From the NCBI GenBank assembly GCA_037127315.1, contig JBBBDQ010001288.1:77001-141000 (forward strand): DNA of 64,000 nucleotides, written 5' to 3'. The stretch's first letter is position 1. Each line of letters begins with the position of its first letter. Under the pieces are notes generated by a model that worked only from the letters and a program-made list of their open reading frames with translations, made no database searches and was not told the DNA's origin. A program made the position numbers and the translations under genes. Below are positions 44,727-56,871 of the stretch, piece after piece. This DNA is from Ascarosepion bandense (lineage: Eukaryota > Mollusca > Cephalopoda > Sepiida > Sepiidae).

Positions 44727-45590
44727 ATCAGGTGTATGCGTATTTAATATTGGGCGTCTTTTTACGACAGAGAAAACGAAAATACTTGCATTCCTCCACC
44801 CGTTAGGCATTATCCTTAACGTAAACAACGAGAAACAATCGATATTCTTTGTGTCTTGCTTCCCGAGAAGACGCATTCTTGTCCTCGCTTTTAAAAACTG
44901 CTGTAGATTTTGAAAACCTGTTGTCTTCGGGCGCCGACGCAACACAGGAGCACAGAACGCAAACAATTTTTTAAAAAAGCAAGCAAATTAACGCTTTTTA
45001 ATAATAGAATCGATCAGACGACAAGAAACAGAAATATGTTACACATTTCATCTTTTTGTTGTGAGAAGATTAGAAAATAAATGTTTTCATTGTTTCATAA
45101 CTTTTAGACTGTTGTCGCTATACCTGTTGGTTTTAACACAATGTTTCTGAAGATCTATTCTTCATTCATTTTTGTCTTGTAATACCGAGAAAAATGTGTT
45201 CTTATTTTCGCATAATCTTTACACGCTTGTTGTCATCATTATTGTATGATAAAAACATTCCAGCCAATATATTCTTCAATCTTTTTAGTTCTTGTGAAGC
45301 ATTTAGAAGCTGATTCATTCTTGCATTTCATTCTGCTACTAAATACTTGTCTCGAGAGCCCCTCAAGTTAGAGTGCTACTGTCAATATGGTAATGCTGAA
45401 TGCGATGTACGTTGTTTATTGTAAGAGAAAGGTAGAAGGAAATGAAGATTATAAGGATAAGATAGAAAGATGACGATTAAAAGTTGATTTCAAGTATGAA
45501 ATGTTCAAGGAAGCAACCACGTGGGAGTTTGTACCACAACGTGACAGTTTTGGAATAGATAGACTAAACTATCGCCCGGTTCACACTCCA
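44727..45590. other. no feature recognised
   Basis: Short frames at 44715-44966 on both strands carry no known motif. Apparently single-copy. Confidence 0.3.
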
Positions 45591-45755
45591 CCTACGTCTA
45601 TTGAACGGGTGAAGAGGCTCATCCCTTGTTTCCTGTTTAGGATGTGGTTTCCGGCTTTCTCTTTTCCAATCTTTTCACTATTACGTAGGCCCCTGCACAT
45701 CAGTGGCGTTACCGCCTTGCTCGGGGTGATTTGATTAAAAACAAAAAAACTATCT
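45591..45755 (+). pseudogene. Jockey/CR1-like LINE 3' end
   Basis: GGCCCCTGCACATCAGTGGC and GCCTTGCTCGGGGTGATTTG before an A-rich end; same 3' terminus as the other copies. Confidence 0.65.
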
Positions 45756-45821
45756 GCGTGGAACATTTTTTTACATTTGAAAAGCGGATGAAATGAGTGT
45801 GAAACCTTTAACAGCAAATGT

Positions 45822-46345
45822 TTTGAGTTTTGTTTAACGGAATATCAACCTCTGTGCGTTATTTAATGCCAAAAAGGTGAGGTTTTAAGGTATTTTTTAA
45901 TGTTCGGTTATAGTGAGAAGGTTGATTTAGTCGGATTTTAATGAAAATGTTTTTGTTTTTATTATTTTTTTTATTTTACAAAACTGAAAATGTCTTCTAG
46001 TTTTGTATTCGAAAATGTTTTACTGAGAATAATTTTTTCTTCAAAAATATATATGGCAATAATTATTTCTTCAAAAAGTATTGTTGGTAATTTTTTCATT
46101 CAAAATGTTATATTTTTTCTATAAAAGGCTATTTTTATGTATATATTTCTATAAAAGTCTTTTTTATATATTTTCATCTTATTTTAACCCCATTTTGGGG
46201 GTTAACTATTTGCCCATAACTGGGACCCCACTTTGGGTCTGAGTGGATTTGGGAACAGCAGAAATTAGATGTGGTTCCATGCTCCTCACACATCCCAATC
46301 AGAGGCCTTGCTGCCGGATGCAGTTTACCGTCATGCCCAGGACCC
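45822..46345 (+). repeat. unclassified 500-bp dispersed repeat, copy 3
   Basis: GAGTTTTGTTTAACGGAATA start and GCAGTTTACCGTCATGCCCA end. Its uninterrupted middle preserves the empty site for the insertion seen in copy 2. Confidence 0.75.
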
Positions 46346-46439
46346 GAAACAGCAATAATAACTAGATTTTAGAAATTTATTTTCCTGAAAAACTGTTCAT
46401 ATATAAAGATTTAATAAACGAAACACTGAAGAATATTTT

Positions 46440-46765
46440 CATATAAGAAAGACGTTAATATTTATATGACCATTAACCATATAAAAAAACGGTTAATATT
46501 ACTATTACCATTAATATATATGTAAACAGTTAATATTACCATTAACCATATAAAAAACAGTTAATTTTACTATTACCATTAATATATATGTAAACAGTTA
46601 ATATTAATCTTATGAGAAAGCTATTAATATCATCACTGCCATTAACCATAAAAGGAAACGGTTTCATATTATCATTACTATTAACCATATAAGGAAACAA
46701 TTAATTATATATAGAAACGATTAATATTAACATTAACCAAATGAGGAAACGCTTAATTATTCAAC
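46440..46765. repeat. ATTA-rich minisatellite, left block
   Basis: Irregular units of about 35-45 bp built on GGAAACGGTTAATATT and ACCATTAACCATATAA. The same units recur at 47585-47620 and 48815-49110. Confidence 0.8.
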
Positions 46766-47290
46766 CACGGCAATGGTTGAATATATTCTTAAGTCCGACA
46801 TTGAGTGAATCTAGGCAGCTTTCAAGCTTCACCACTAATTCAGTTCTCAACCAAATTTTAAACAGTTTACAGAGTTAGATAGGACATCTCCTTAGCTACA
46901 TTTTGAAAAAAGAAAGTTTGAATTTTGGCTCAACAGAAAAAAAGTTATATCAAAATATGTGAAGTCCGAAAAGGGAAACTAACTACATAAGTAAATAAGT
47001 GAGTGAGTAACTAACACTTCTAATAATAAATCTTATTCTTTATAAGTTTTTCTATTTAATATTTTTGCATTCGATTTTCAACATTTAAATTCTAATCTCT
47101 TTTATCATTCTTTTTTAATCAGACTTTATTTATCACTTATCATTTTATTACAACTGTTTATCAGAATAGATTATAAATAATCATTTTTTATTGTTTTGTA
47201 TTGAATATTAATTTTTTATTTTTAATATTTTTGAATGCGTTTTTCAGCACTAAATTTATATTAAATTAATAGATATACTTGGAAAAATCA
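46766..47290. other. AT-rich sequence inside the minisatellite region
   Basis: No motif. Starts with CCACGGCAATGGTTG; ends at the foldback element. Confidence 0.3.
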
Positions 47291-47295
47291 TGGAT

Positions 47296-47580
47296 TACTT
47301 GGAAAAATGCGCACATAAAAAGTAATATTCTAGAAATTATATTAAACCTGGAAAAGTAAAGGACAAGATATTACAGTGAAATAAAAATGAGAAATTTCTT
47401 ACTTGAAGTATTGCAGCTAAAAATAAAATTTGAATGCAGTATTTTAAGCAATAAACTTCTTTTTTTTACTTTACTAGAATATGTTGTTCTTTACTTTTCC
47501 AGATTTAATAACTTGTCCTATTCTTTTTCAGGTTTAATATAATCTTAAGAATTTACTTTTTATGCGTGTATTTGTCCATG
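47296..47580. repeat. foldback element, arms about 75 bp
   Basis: Left arm 47299-47375 (GCACATAAAAAGTAA, ATTATATTAAACCTG, GGACAAGATATTA) pairs with right arm 47505-47578 (TAATAACTTGTCC, CAGGTTTAATATAAT, TTACTTTTTATGCG). A second, nested copy of the AAGTAAAGGACAA part lies near 47480. No coding frame. Confidence 0.7.
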
Positions 47581-47624
47581 TAATATTACTATTAAACATA
47601 TAAGGAAACGGTTAATATTCTTCT

Positions 47625-48820
47625 TCTTCTATGTGCCCTGTCCCTTCAGGACGTAGGCGATCATGGCTCTCCACGTCTCCCTATCCCTTGTGGCTCTTAG
47701 TATGTTTGCTCCTGTTGCTCCTGGCAACCTCCGTTCCGTCATCCACCTGATCAGACCCTGCAAATATGTTATCCGCTGCCTTCCTCTGTCTCTCCTTCCT
47801 TCTATCTGTCCAGTCAGTATCAGGTTCTCCAGGCTCTCCTTCCTCATTGTATATCCCAGGAACTTCAGTTGTCTCTTCCTGATGCTCAGAATCAATTTCC
47901 TTTTTGTTGCCATTCTTTCTAACACCTCGTAGTTGCTTGTATGCTCAGTCCACGATATACGTAGAATTCTTCTGTAGAACCACATTTCGGCCGCTTCCAG
48001 TTTTGTCCTCATTTTCGATGATATTGTCCAGCATTCACAGCCGTATTGAAGAACTGACATCACGTAGCAGTCTAGCACTCTTTTCTTCGTTTCTATTGAG
48101 ATTTTCCTGTGTGTTAGTATTTTGCTCATCTTCTGGAACGCGTCCTTTGCCATGCCAATTCGCCTTCAGATCTCCGTGTCGCACTTTCCATCTCCTGTTA
48201 GAACACTTCCTAGGTACTTAAATTCTTGTACTTGTTTGATTCTGTTATCCCCCACCTGTATTTGGCATTTTGGGTTGTATCTTTTGCTGATGACCATTCA
48301 CTCAGTTTTCTTAAAGTTTATTTGTAGTCCGTTCTTGTCACTCTCCACTGCTACTTTCTGTATGAGATCTTGTAGTTTCCTTTCCGTGTCCACAATCAGC
48401 ACTGTATCGTCAGCATATCTTATGTTGTTCAGGTTTTGGCCTCCAATAACAAATCCTGGCGTGTCATCTAGGTTCCTCAAAATATTCTCGCTGTATAGGT
48501 TGAACAAATCCGGTGAAAAGACACATCCTTGTCTTACGCCTTTTTCTATCTTTGTGTATCTACTGAGGTCGTTACCTGCCCGTATGCAGGCCGTTTGCTG
48601 CCAGTAGAGATTCTTGATTATTCTTATATTTTTGCCGAAAATGTCGAGGTTGCCTAGCATCTCCATCAGTTCTTTGTGTCGTATTTTGTCGAATGCTTTC
48701 GCGTAATCAATGAAGCATAGGTACAAGTCTTTCTTCATTTGTAATGTCCCTTCAGAGAGCATCCTAATCATGAATATGGCGTTCCTTGTTCCAGTATCCT
48801 TGACGAACCCGCACGGTTAA
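47625..48820 (-). pseudogene. RTE-like LINE, best preserved copy (RT palm to 3' end)
   Basis: From about 48820 down: MIRMLSEGTLQMKKDLYLCF, FIDYAKAFDKIRHKELMEML (first catalytic Asp), LYWQQTACIRAGNDLSRYTK, EKGVRQGCVFSPDLFNLYSE (fingers/palm), NNIRYADDTVLIVDTERK (YADD active site), then a frame break at about 48180-48300 and the C-terminal frame 47629-48153 with VLQYGCECWTIS, RRILRISWTEH, LKFLGYTMRKESLENLILTG and AYVLKGQGT. 5' truncated before the palm, so no endonuclease. RT catalytic Asps are intact but the copy cannot move itself. It interrupts the ATTA minisatellite. Confidence 0.88.
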
Positions 48821-49105
48821 TATTACCATTAGCATTAATTATATAAGAATGCTGTTAACATGATCTTTATCATTAACGGAAACGGTTAATATCATCGTTA
48901 CTATTAAATATATAAGTAACGATTAATATCATCATTACCATTAACAATACAAGGAAACGTTTAATATTATCATTACTATTGACCATATAAGTAAACAGTT
49001 AATATATTAGCATTAACATCACTCGTATAAGGAAATGGTTAATATTAGTTTTGCCCTTAACCATATAAGGGAACAGTTAATATCATCATTCAAATTAACA
49101 TTGTG
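48821..49105. repeat. ATTA-rich minisatellite, right block
   Basis: Continues the units of 46440-46765 (GGAAACGGTTAATATCATC, CATTACCATTAACAATACAA). The left join to the RTE repeats CGGTTAATATT seen at 47608-47618. Confidence 0.8.
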
Positions 49106-49394
49106 TAGAGCTCGTAACCTTATAACTTTTTTCCGTTTTACACCGAAGTAAGATAATAATGGCACTTAGACGCAAGTGGTTACTGAGGGTGAGAATCCCG
49201 AAGATTTTTTAAGTAACCGAAAATTTTTTCAAGTAACCCTAAACTTAAACAATAGCAAAGAGAAAACATTAAAATTTTAAAAAAAACGTGTTTTTGCTAA
49301 GGTTGCAAGTTTAACAACATTAATCTAGAAAGATATTATGTGTCTGAGATTATGTCTTACGTAAGTGATATTACGTGATCATGCTTATCGATGA
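49106..49394. other. no feature recognised
   Basis: Short AT-rich unique sequence. Confidence 0.3.
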
Positions 49395-49490
49395 CTAGCA
49401 GTATAGCCCGGCGTTGCTCGGGTATAATGAAAGCTTTAAAACTAATCCATGGTCCTGGAGCTCACACTCAGCCTAAAGAATATTTGAAAT
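49395..49490 (-). mobile_element. Helitron-like element, 3' end only
   Basis: CTAGCAGTATAGCCCGGCGT through CTCAGCCTAAAGAATATTTG, then unrelated sequence and a (TA)n tract. Confidence 0.7.
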
Positions 49491-49523
49491 AATAAAATAA
49501 TTGCGACAATTTACCAATCGCAC

Positions 49524-49527
<4 letters not shown>

Positions 49528-49572
<45 letters not shown>
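49528..49572. repeat. (TA)n microsatellite
   Basis: About 22 TA units directly before the next Helitron-like element. Confidence 0.95.
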
Positions 49573-49573
<1 letters not shown>

Positions 49574-49574
<1 letters not shown>

Positions 49575-50291
49575 TAGCAGTATAGTCCGGCGTTGCTCGG
49601 GTATAATGAAAGCTTTAAAACTAATCCATGGTCCCGGAGCTCAGACTCTTCGGACATTGGCACGAAAGACTAAAAAGCAAAAGTTGTTTTCAATTAAAGC
49701 GAAACCGTAGACTGAAAGAAAAATGAATGGATGTAAGTCAAATTTTAATTTCCTGTCATCGATATCAAATAAGTTTTTCGTCGTAAACTGAATTTTGAAG
49801 GCTAAATAATCCCTCTGAGTAAATGGTATCATGGCTGAGACTAAGAACTACAATTATATCTATTTAGAGCCAAACCCGAAGAAAAAACTAAAATAAAAGG
49901 GCTGAAAAAATACAGACATACAGGCAGAAAAAGAGAGACACACACAAACATCTTGCCTTATATATATATATATATAATCGATTTTCTGCACTATTGTAAG
50001 AACTGCACCTTGAAATCTCTGAATATCGTTCCTTATGTCTTTTTCTATGAGTGTATCAAATTTGATTAAAATCGGACCACTCCTTCTATCTCCCGATTTT
50101 TTCGATTATTGATTTTCGATATTTATCGGGGGTAGCTCGACACAAAACCTCGCTAAGAACACTCGCAGACGCTTATAGCACAACTGTGTAAATTTTCAAG
50201 AAAATCGGTTCAGCCGTTTCGGAGTCTATAGGTAACAGACTCACAAACACACAGACACACAGACAAAGTTCCATTTATAAATATGTTTAGA
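49574..50291 (-). mobile_element. Helitron-like element, long form (718 bp)
   Basis: Reversed, both ends present between A and T. Contains the full internal segment (ACGAAAGACTAAAAAGC, GAATGGATGTAAGTC, GGCTGAAAAAATACAGAC). Confidence 0.8.
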
Positions 50292-51400
50292 TTATGATTT
50301 TCAATACATTGTTTTATTGAATGACAATCGGTTCACTGCAATAAATAAAATTCTTTGTTCATTTGTATAAATGCGATTTCCTGTCATGTTCTTTTTTCAG
50401 TGCTTTTATAAGATACAGTGAAGGATCTCACTTATAAAAGACTGAAGAATATTCTGAAAATTATAGGGAACAATGAATTCCTTTTGGCCAATTTAAGAAT
50501 AATATACAAGATATGTTCTTAACATACAATATATAATCATTACGCCATTTTACTTACCAGAATTTTCTAAAAATAAAATTTTCTTAATTGATCACTATTA
50601 ACTTCTATGAACTCTAAATACGCCCTTTATGAAGACGATGATTGATAGAAAAATTGCGAACTCGGTTTACGGAAGAAGCAACTTAAAAAAATGTTTCTCG
50701 ATGTCAAATATAACAGCAAAAATAAATCACAGAGGACTACGTTTGATGAATAACATGGATCAGAGATTGCTTAGCCAGAAACCAGCGAATTCCTAGCTCG
50801 TCATGTGCAGACTCATTTTCATTTTAAAAATATATTTGCCATGCCAGAGTCTCCCTCTTTTCTTCCAATCAGATACTAATAATACTTTCAGTACTTACAA
50901 ATAAACGTGTTCTTCTGTACTTTTACTTACAAATAAATGTGTGCTTTTCTACTTTGTGTTTACTGTGTTTTCACTTCTTGGGTTATCGTACACATCTAGC
51001 AATTCTCGGAAAACTTGTGTGACTAAAAAGCACTCAATTTTTTAATTGCATGTTAATTATTAGTTCTTAATAAAGTTAACAGTTTACGACCCTTTTACTA
51101 TTATTCATATAGATCTCTATTACAGATCCCTTCCTATCAATTTTAACCAACGTTATAACAAGAACACGTAGAACTTTCTCTACTGCTCGGAAACGAATGA
51201 CCCATCTGTGTCTGAAGAAAATGTAAATTGAAACACTCTCGTCATGAACCAGTAAAAATGTTTGCCTGACTCATTACCCAGACACGCTTTGATCCTTTTG
51301 AGAATTAAACTATCAAAAATTGTCTCTAAGTGAACATACAAATACACACATATGTAGCGAAGTGTTTGTATCGATGCTGGTCAAGGTAGAAAAAAATTGT
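50292..51400. other. no feature recognised
   Basis: One of the longer unique stretches. No frame with a motif and no repeat of the families in this window. Confidence 0.35.
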
Positions 51401-51404
51401 TTTG

Positions 51405-52148
51405 ACGAAGTGGAATGACTATATCAAATCCATTGCTAAATCCGCTGCTATGAAAGTCGGTTCTCTGTGCAGGGCTCGGGGGGTTTTTCCGTCTGAATCT
51501 ATCCTGCACATTTATAAATCTACCATCCACCCGTTCATTGAATACTGCTGCGACATCTGATCTGGTGCCCCTGCTATTCTTCTTGGGCTTCTTGACAAAC
51601 TACAGCGGAGAGTCTGTAATGTGATTGATACCGACTTGGCAGACCGGCTGCAGTCTATCTCACACCGGCGCTACGTGGCTTCCCTGTGTCTATTCTATAA
51701 ATACTTCCACGGCTTCTGCTCCGATGAACTTAGATCACTGGTGCCCCCTAGGTACGAATTTGCACGAGATACTAGATTAGCAAATAGATCCCACCTTTTT
51801 ACAGTGAAACCGATAAAATGCAACCGCAATTTCTACTCCAACAGTTTCTTTTCTCGCACTTCCCGACTGTGGAATTCCCTTCCACATGATTGCTTCCCTG
51901 ACGGCTCCATTTAAACTCCAGGAGTTTAAATGTAAGGTCAATAGACACCTCCTAACACACTAACTATCTTTCAAACACTCTTCCCATCTACCCAACCTTC
52001 AGCCTCGGTATCCTTACCCATCTTTCATCCTCCTTCTGACATTTTCTATATCTAACCTCTCTTTCTCTTCACCTTCCCCTATGTAACCCCCATGCGCAAT
52101 AGTGTCAGTGGAATGCCTTGCTTAGGGTGAAATGATTAAAATAAAAAA
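51405..52148 (+). pseudogene. Jockey/CR1-like LINE, pol C-terminus and 3' end
   Basis: [94 protein letters not shown], then a small break and FKCKVNRHLLTH. 3' end GCCTTGCTTAGGGTGAAATG plus A-rich tail. Close to the copy at 32340; stops near 51560 and a frame break near 51905. Confidence 0.75.
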
Positions 52149-52640
52149 GAAACAATACATTCCATGAAAAATATCAACAGAGCAAATGTAAAATTCTTGT
52201 TTGTTGGTAAAAGAATTGATCCATTGTAGCTATGCAAAAAATGAGCAGGTGTCGAATATGGGCATGTCGTAAAGCGTTAAAAGAAAAAACATCGGAAGAG
52301 ATGAGATATCGTTTTGATTGAATGGCAATTTTTAAAATAGTTTTACACGAAGCAAGGCACTCAATCAGTTAACAAACAAGGTTTTACTGAGTGAGAAAAA
52401 ATATGGGGAAAATGAAGGGCATTATTAAAAAGAAAGAACAATAAAAGATCAGAAATAAGAAAATAGAAAATAATGACTGACATTTTATTTAAAGCTTTAA
52501 ACTTCAAGTGTGACAAATTGCAAGAATCTGAAAAAGAGACCCAAAGCATGAAATGCAAAAGAGGAAACTGTTAGCATAGAACTTGCGGTTGCATCTAGCC
52601 ATTTTATATGTAAAATAATGAGACTTTGCCGGTAATCTAG
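52149..52640. other. no feature recognised
   Basis: AT-rich; a minus-strand remnant of the LINE 3' pattern (AGTTTTACACGAAGCAAGGC near 52340) is possible. Confidence 0.3.
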
Positions 52641-52932
52641 TCAGTCAGTTAAGTGCCATACGTGATACACGCTTGGGCGATCATGTCTCAAAAGAGACAG
52701 GACTGACTGGGCAGAAGATTATCCCGCAGTAGCTTGCCATTGCTTTCTGCGGTAGACTGGTTTCCAGCCAAGGCTATAGAACCCAAACTGCCCTGCTATT
52801 TAACCCATAACTGGCAGGAAGTAACTAACTAATACCTTTCGCAAAGGCATTTGCGCGTAAGCGAATGCAAGGACTTCAACTGGAATTCCTGATTTGTCGT
52901 TCCGAGTCGATATCCACCGCAACACAACGCTT
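52641..52932 (-). repeat. tRNA-derived SINE, monomer
   Basis: Reversed copy, 3' end AAGTGCCATACGTGATACAC to head GATATCCACCGCAACACAAC; a short deletion removes part of the box B region. Confidence 0.8.
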
Positions 52933-53138
52933 AAATTCACAAATTTTAGATACCATAGAGGAAAGCGCATCAGAACAATTACCATGAAATTATTTATAGA
53001 AAAGGCAAAGGGAAGCTACGTAACGGTATGTAGTGAAGGGTCTGTTATTGAGATGCCAGGTCATGACTAATAATGTAGATTCTTTTTTTGATTTTATAAC
53101 AAATTTACAGATACATAGTAGAAGCACCAGACTAGATG

Positions 53139-53515
53139 TCCTCACGGCCATATCACGTTGAATACAATGGGTCTCGTTCGAACACCGAAGTTAAGCAACG
53201 TTGAGCCTGGTCAGTACTTAAAGAGGTGACCGCTTGGGAATACCAGTTGCTGTAAGCTGACGGATGTGCGTTTGTGGTGCAGTGTATATCGGCTCGGAAA
53301 GAGAAATCGGTGAGCCGAGTTCGAATTCCAGTTGGATGCCCTGCATTCGCTTACGCGCTGGTACCTTTGGGAAAGGTATTAATCCGTCCCTTCCCTCCAG
53401 TTTTGGGTTAAATAAAAAGGTAGGACTTGGGACCCGGCCCTTAAACAAAGAGGAGGGGAGGAAGCCGGCTCAACCCAACTAGCGTGAATGCGGCTTGCAC
53501 ACACACGCACACACT
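53139..53515 (+). repeat. chimeric 5S/tRNA SINE
   Basis: 5S-like head 53139-53258 (CGGCCATATCACGTTGAAT, ACCGAAGTTAAGCAACGTTG, GTGACCGCTTGGGAATACC), tRNA-like head from GTGCGTTTGTGGTGCAG, middle GGTATTAATCCGTCCCTTCC and a different tail ending in CACACACACGC. Confidence 0.8.
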
Positions 53516-53668
53516 AGATGTATTGTACGAATGTAAAGTGGGGACAGAATGAGGCCCTCAGTGTGTTGTAAATCACGTGAGAGAGATTCAGTTTTTGAAA
53601 GAGAATTTAATAAAGCAGCTATACAGGCAAATTTCAGATCTGATCTTCATCTTGAGCTGATGCTCAAA

Positions 53669-53962
53669 ATTGTGGTGCAGTGGAACGAGAAATCGAAGTT
53701 CCGAGTTCAAATTCCAGTTAAAATCCTTGCATTCACTTACTCGCAACTACCCTTGCAAAAGGTATTAATCCATCTCTTCCCACCAGTTATGGGTTAAATA
53801 ACAAGAGAGATTGAGTTCTCTAGCCTTGGCTAACAACCAGTCTATAGTAGAAAATAATAGCAGCCTACTGTGGGATAATCTTCTGCCCAGTCAGTCATGT
53901 CTCTTTTGAGACATGATCGCCCAAGCGTGTAGCACGTGTGGCACTTAAATGAGCGACTGAAT
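53669..53962 (+). repeat. tRNA-derived SINE, monomer
   Basis: TTGTGGTGCAGTGGAACGAG head with a short deletion, through the intact hairpin CATGTCTCTTTTGAGACATG to GGCACTTAAATGAGCGACTG. Confidence 0.75.
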
Positions 53963-54905
53963 CTCTATTACTTAAAATTACATCATATTAAATTCCCAAC
54001 TTCATCAGTTACACTCGGTTAATCTGTGCTTTTACGTTCTTGTAAAATCTTTAACCAAAACACCGTCTTTACGTTCTGTCTCTGATGTGCGTGAGACTGT
54101 TCGCTCTTAAATGAAGTGATTGTGCATATACTGTCTAACCGCTTTTTACCATGTGCTCATACATAAGGTGTTCGTTTTCAGTGATTACAAAAGGCTTTTA
54201 CGAAGCACATTCGAAGAATTGAACTCGTGTCTCTATGGAAGCAGGACATATCAGACATCACATTAAGTCTGTCAATATAGCTATTTTTATGGGTAAATCT
54301 TTATAAAAGCTATTGATATATTTGAAATGTATCGACTGGACAGATAACGGAAACATATGTTCAGGCGCAGAACAGTAAATACGAAGTGGAGTAAATTAGC
54401 TTCGTATTTCACTTGTGTTATTTATATTGCAAGTTGCAGGATTTCGATGCGAGCGGGCGGGCATCTCTAAGTCGAGCGCCTACCAACATGGCTGCTTCGT
54501 ATTATTGATCTGTAGATAGGATGAAGACATAAAAACGACGCAGGTAAAAGAAAAGGTTTATAAATATTCAAGGCACAACAGGATATAATAGCGTCGATTA
54601 GTTATGAAAAAATAACTCCGAGGAAAAATGAAGATGGAGATGAGAATGATCACAGGTTGGAAGGTGGTCGATACTTTCCAAAAGTGTAGAAATTAATTAG
54701 AGAATACGGATTTACGAAGGTTTTAATGGCGGAAAGGAAATGGAAGAATGTAGACCGGAAATTAAAAGAAGGGCGGCAACATATAAACAAGATACGTTCA
54801 ACGGCCATATGGTTAGATTAAGGGGAATAAAACCAGAGAATGATGGGAAAATAAAAACAACACACACACACACACACACTTATATAATTCCTTAAAGTAT
54901 ACTTT
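53963..54905. other. unassigned, apparently unique
   Basis: A CpG-containing part at 54440-54500 (GAGCGGGCGGGCATC, CCAACATGGCTGC) stands out from AT-rich surroundings. No coding frame of note follows. Confidence 0.3.
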
Positions 54906-54911
54906 TATTAT

Positions 54912-55504
54912 ATATAAACTAATTTTATAAATGGAACTTTGTCTGTGTCTGCGTGTGTGTATGTATGTGTGTGTCTGTGAGTGTGTCCGTTACTTATAGA
55001 TACGAAACGGCTGAACCGATTTTCTTGAAAATTTACACAGTTGTACTATAAGCGTCTGCGAGTGTTCTTAGCTAGGTTTTGTGCCGAGGTACCCCCGATA
55101 AATATCGACAATCGATAATCGAATCGTGTTATAGAAGGAGTGGTCCGATTTTAATCAAATTTGATACACTGATAGAAAAAGACATAAGAAACGATATTCA
55201 GAAGTTTCAAGGTTGCAGTTCTTACAATGGTGCAAAAAATCAATAATATATATAAGGAAAGATGTTTGTGTGTGTCTCTTTATCTGTCTGTATATCCTTT
55301 ATACAAATCCACATATTTTATATCCACTCTCACCAAACTTCAAAATTTGACTGACATCCATTCATTTTTCTTTCAGTCTACAGTTTCGCTTTAAACAAAT
55401 ATTGCTTTTTACTCTTTCGTGCCAACGTCTAAAGAGTCTGAGTTCCAGGACCATGGATTAGTTTTAAAGCTTTCATTACACCCGATCAACGCCGGGCTAT
55501 ATTG

Positions 55505-55508
<4 letters not shown>
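54912..55508 (+). mobile_element. Helitron-like element with altered ends
   Basis: 5' end reads AACTAATTTTATAAATGGAA and 3' end CCGGGCTATATTGCTATAA, both changed from the family pattern (TCTAAACTT, CTGCTAG). Internal order (GT tract, CCGAAACGGCTGAACC, GAAACGATATTCAGAAG) is normal. Confidence 0.7.

Positions 55509-55588
<80 letters not shown>
55508..55588. repeat. (TA)n followed by (GATA)n microsatellite
   Basis: TA tract to 55540, then about 12 GATA units. Confidence 0.95.
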
Positions 55589-55983
55589 TGTGTGAGTTTG
55601 TGACCCTCGGTTACACGCTCTTGTGATCGTCAGAAAAACCGATTAATTTTTTTAAAAATATTGGCTACGTGTAGGGCTGCGTATATTGGTGTATTTTTGT
55701 GGAAGTGGAGGGAAAATTTTTCGTCGAGACAAACGCAGACATAGCTACACACTTGTACACCCATTGACGTACATAGAGACACACACACGCGCGCCCGCAC
55801 ACCGGGGTTCACAAAAACATAACTATATGTGAACCGTATGGGGCTTGGCATATATATGTATATGTGTGCCGTTGCGTACATATATACGCATTTGACTAGT
55901 GTATTCACAATGCAGTACATCACAATAACGAAGTATGGACAAATAAACAAAACCACCGATATGTATATTTATATACATAATCA

Positions 55984-56045
<62 letters not shown>

Positions 56046-56046
56046 C
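55589..56046. other. unassigned with (CA)n and (TA)n at 55989-56045
   Basis: CA and TA tracts dominate; no gene seen. Confidence 0.4.
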
Positions 56047-56106
56047 CAGGTAAATAGGACGTAACTCAAAACGTAAAAACGTACTCAATACACATATATC
56101 TTATAG

Positions 56107-56110
<4 letters not shown>
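56047..56110 (+). repeat. 64-bp repeat between (TA)n tracts, copy 1
   Basis: GGTAAATAGGACGTAACTCA, AAACGTAAAAACGTACTCAA. Same block at 56907-56970. Both are bounded by TA tracts on each side. Confidence 0.8.
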
Positions 56111-56143
<33 letters not shown>

Positions 56144-56144
<1 letters not shown>

Positions 56145-56743
56145 TCAGATGGAGTATATCTGTAGAAGAGATGAAATGAATAAAAAAGAGTAAAAAAATC
56201 GGGGTATATTTAGTTTTAGCTGATGTGTTTATTCGTTAGATGAACTTTATTAAGGCAAATAATTATATATTCTGCATTTGTACAACAATTGTGACACAAG
56301 GCCAAACGATAGAGGGATAAAGCTGAATAACATTAATTATCCTAGACATGTCTAATCGGATTCACGGACCTTTCATCTATTAAAATTTGCTCACCCATTA
56401 CATGAACACATCCATCATTATTTAATCCTGCATATACCACAATACTACATACACTAGTAACTTACAAAAACCCATGGCATAAAAATTTCACTATGAACAA
56501 AAGTAAAAAATGTATTTTATTTTTTCATACAAAATATACAAAATTATATTGATCAGTGATGAAAAAAGTATATATACGCACTCACACCCTGATTGAGCAC
56601 TCTGGAAGAATGGTAGACTTTGAAAAACAGTAGCTACTCTAGCATATACGCATCGTTCATTCAACAATGAATTAGAACACTCACAGCTATTGGGCGTGTA
56701 TAATGATAATATACATGCTGAAATGTATGCCTCCTTCTACCGA
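56144..56743. other. no feature recognised
   Basis: AT-rich sequence between a (TA)n tract (56109-56143) and the hammerhead element. Confidence 0.3.
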
Positions 56744-56871
56744 GCGCCCATAGCTCAGAGGTAGAATAGCCGACTGACGCCAATTCGATCGGGTTTCAAT
56801 CCTGGGTAAAAAGCAGTCGGCTGTCTATCTCCGTACTGATGAGCTGTGATACAGCGAAACAGATCTGTCTG

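Noticed and set aside
54440..54500. CpG-rich bases with ACATGGCTGC as a possible host gene start
   Set aside because: No frame of useful length follows and no splice-supported exon could be drawn.
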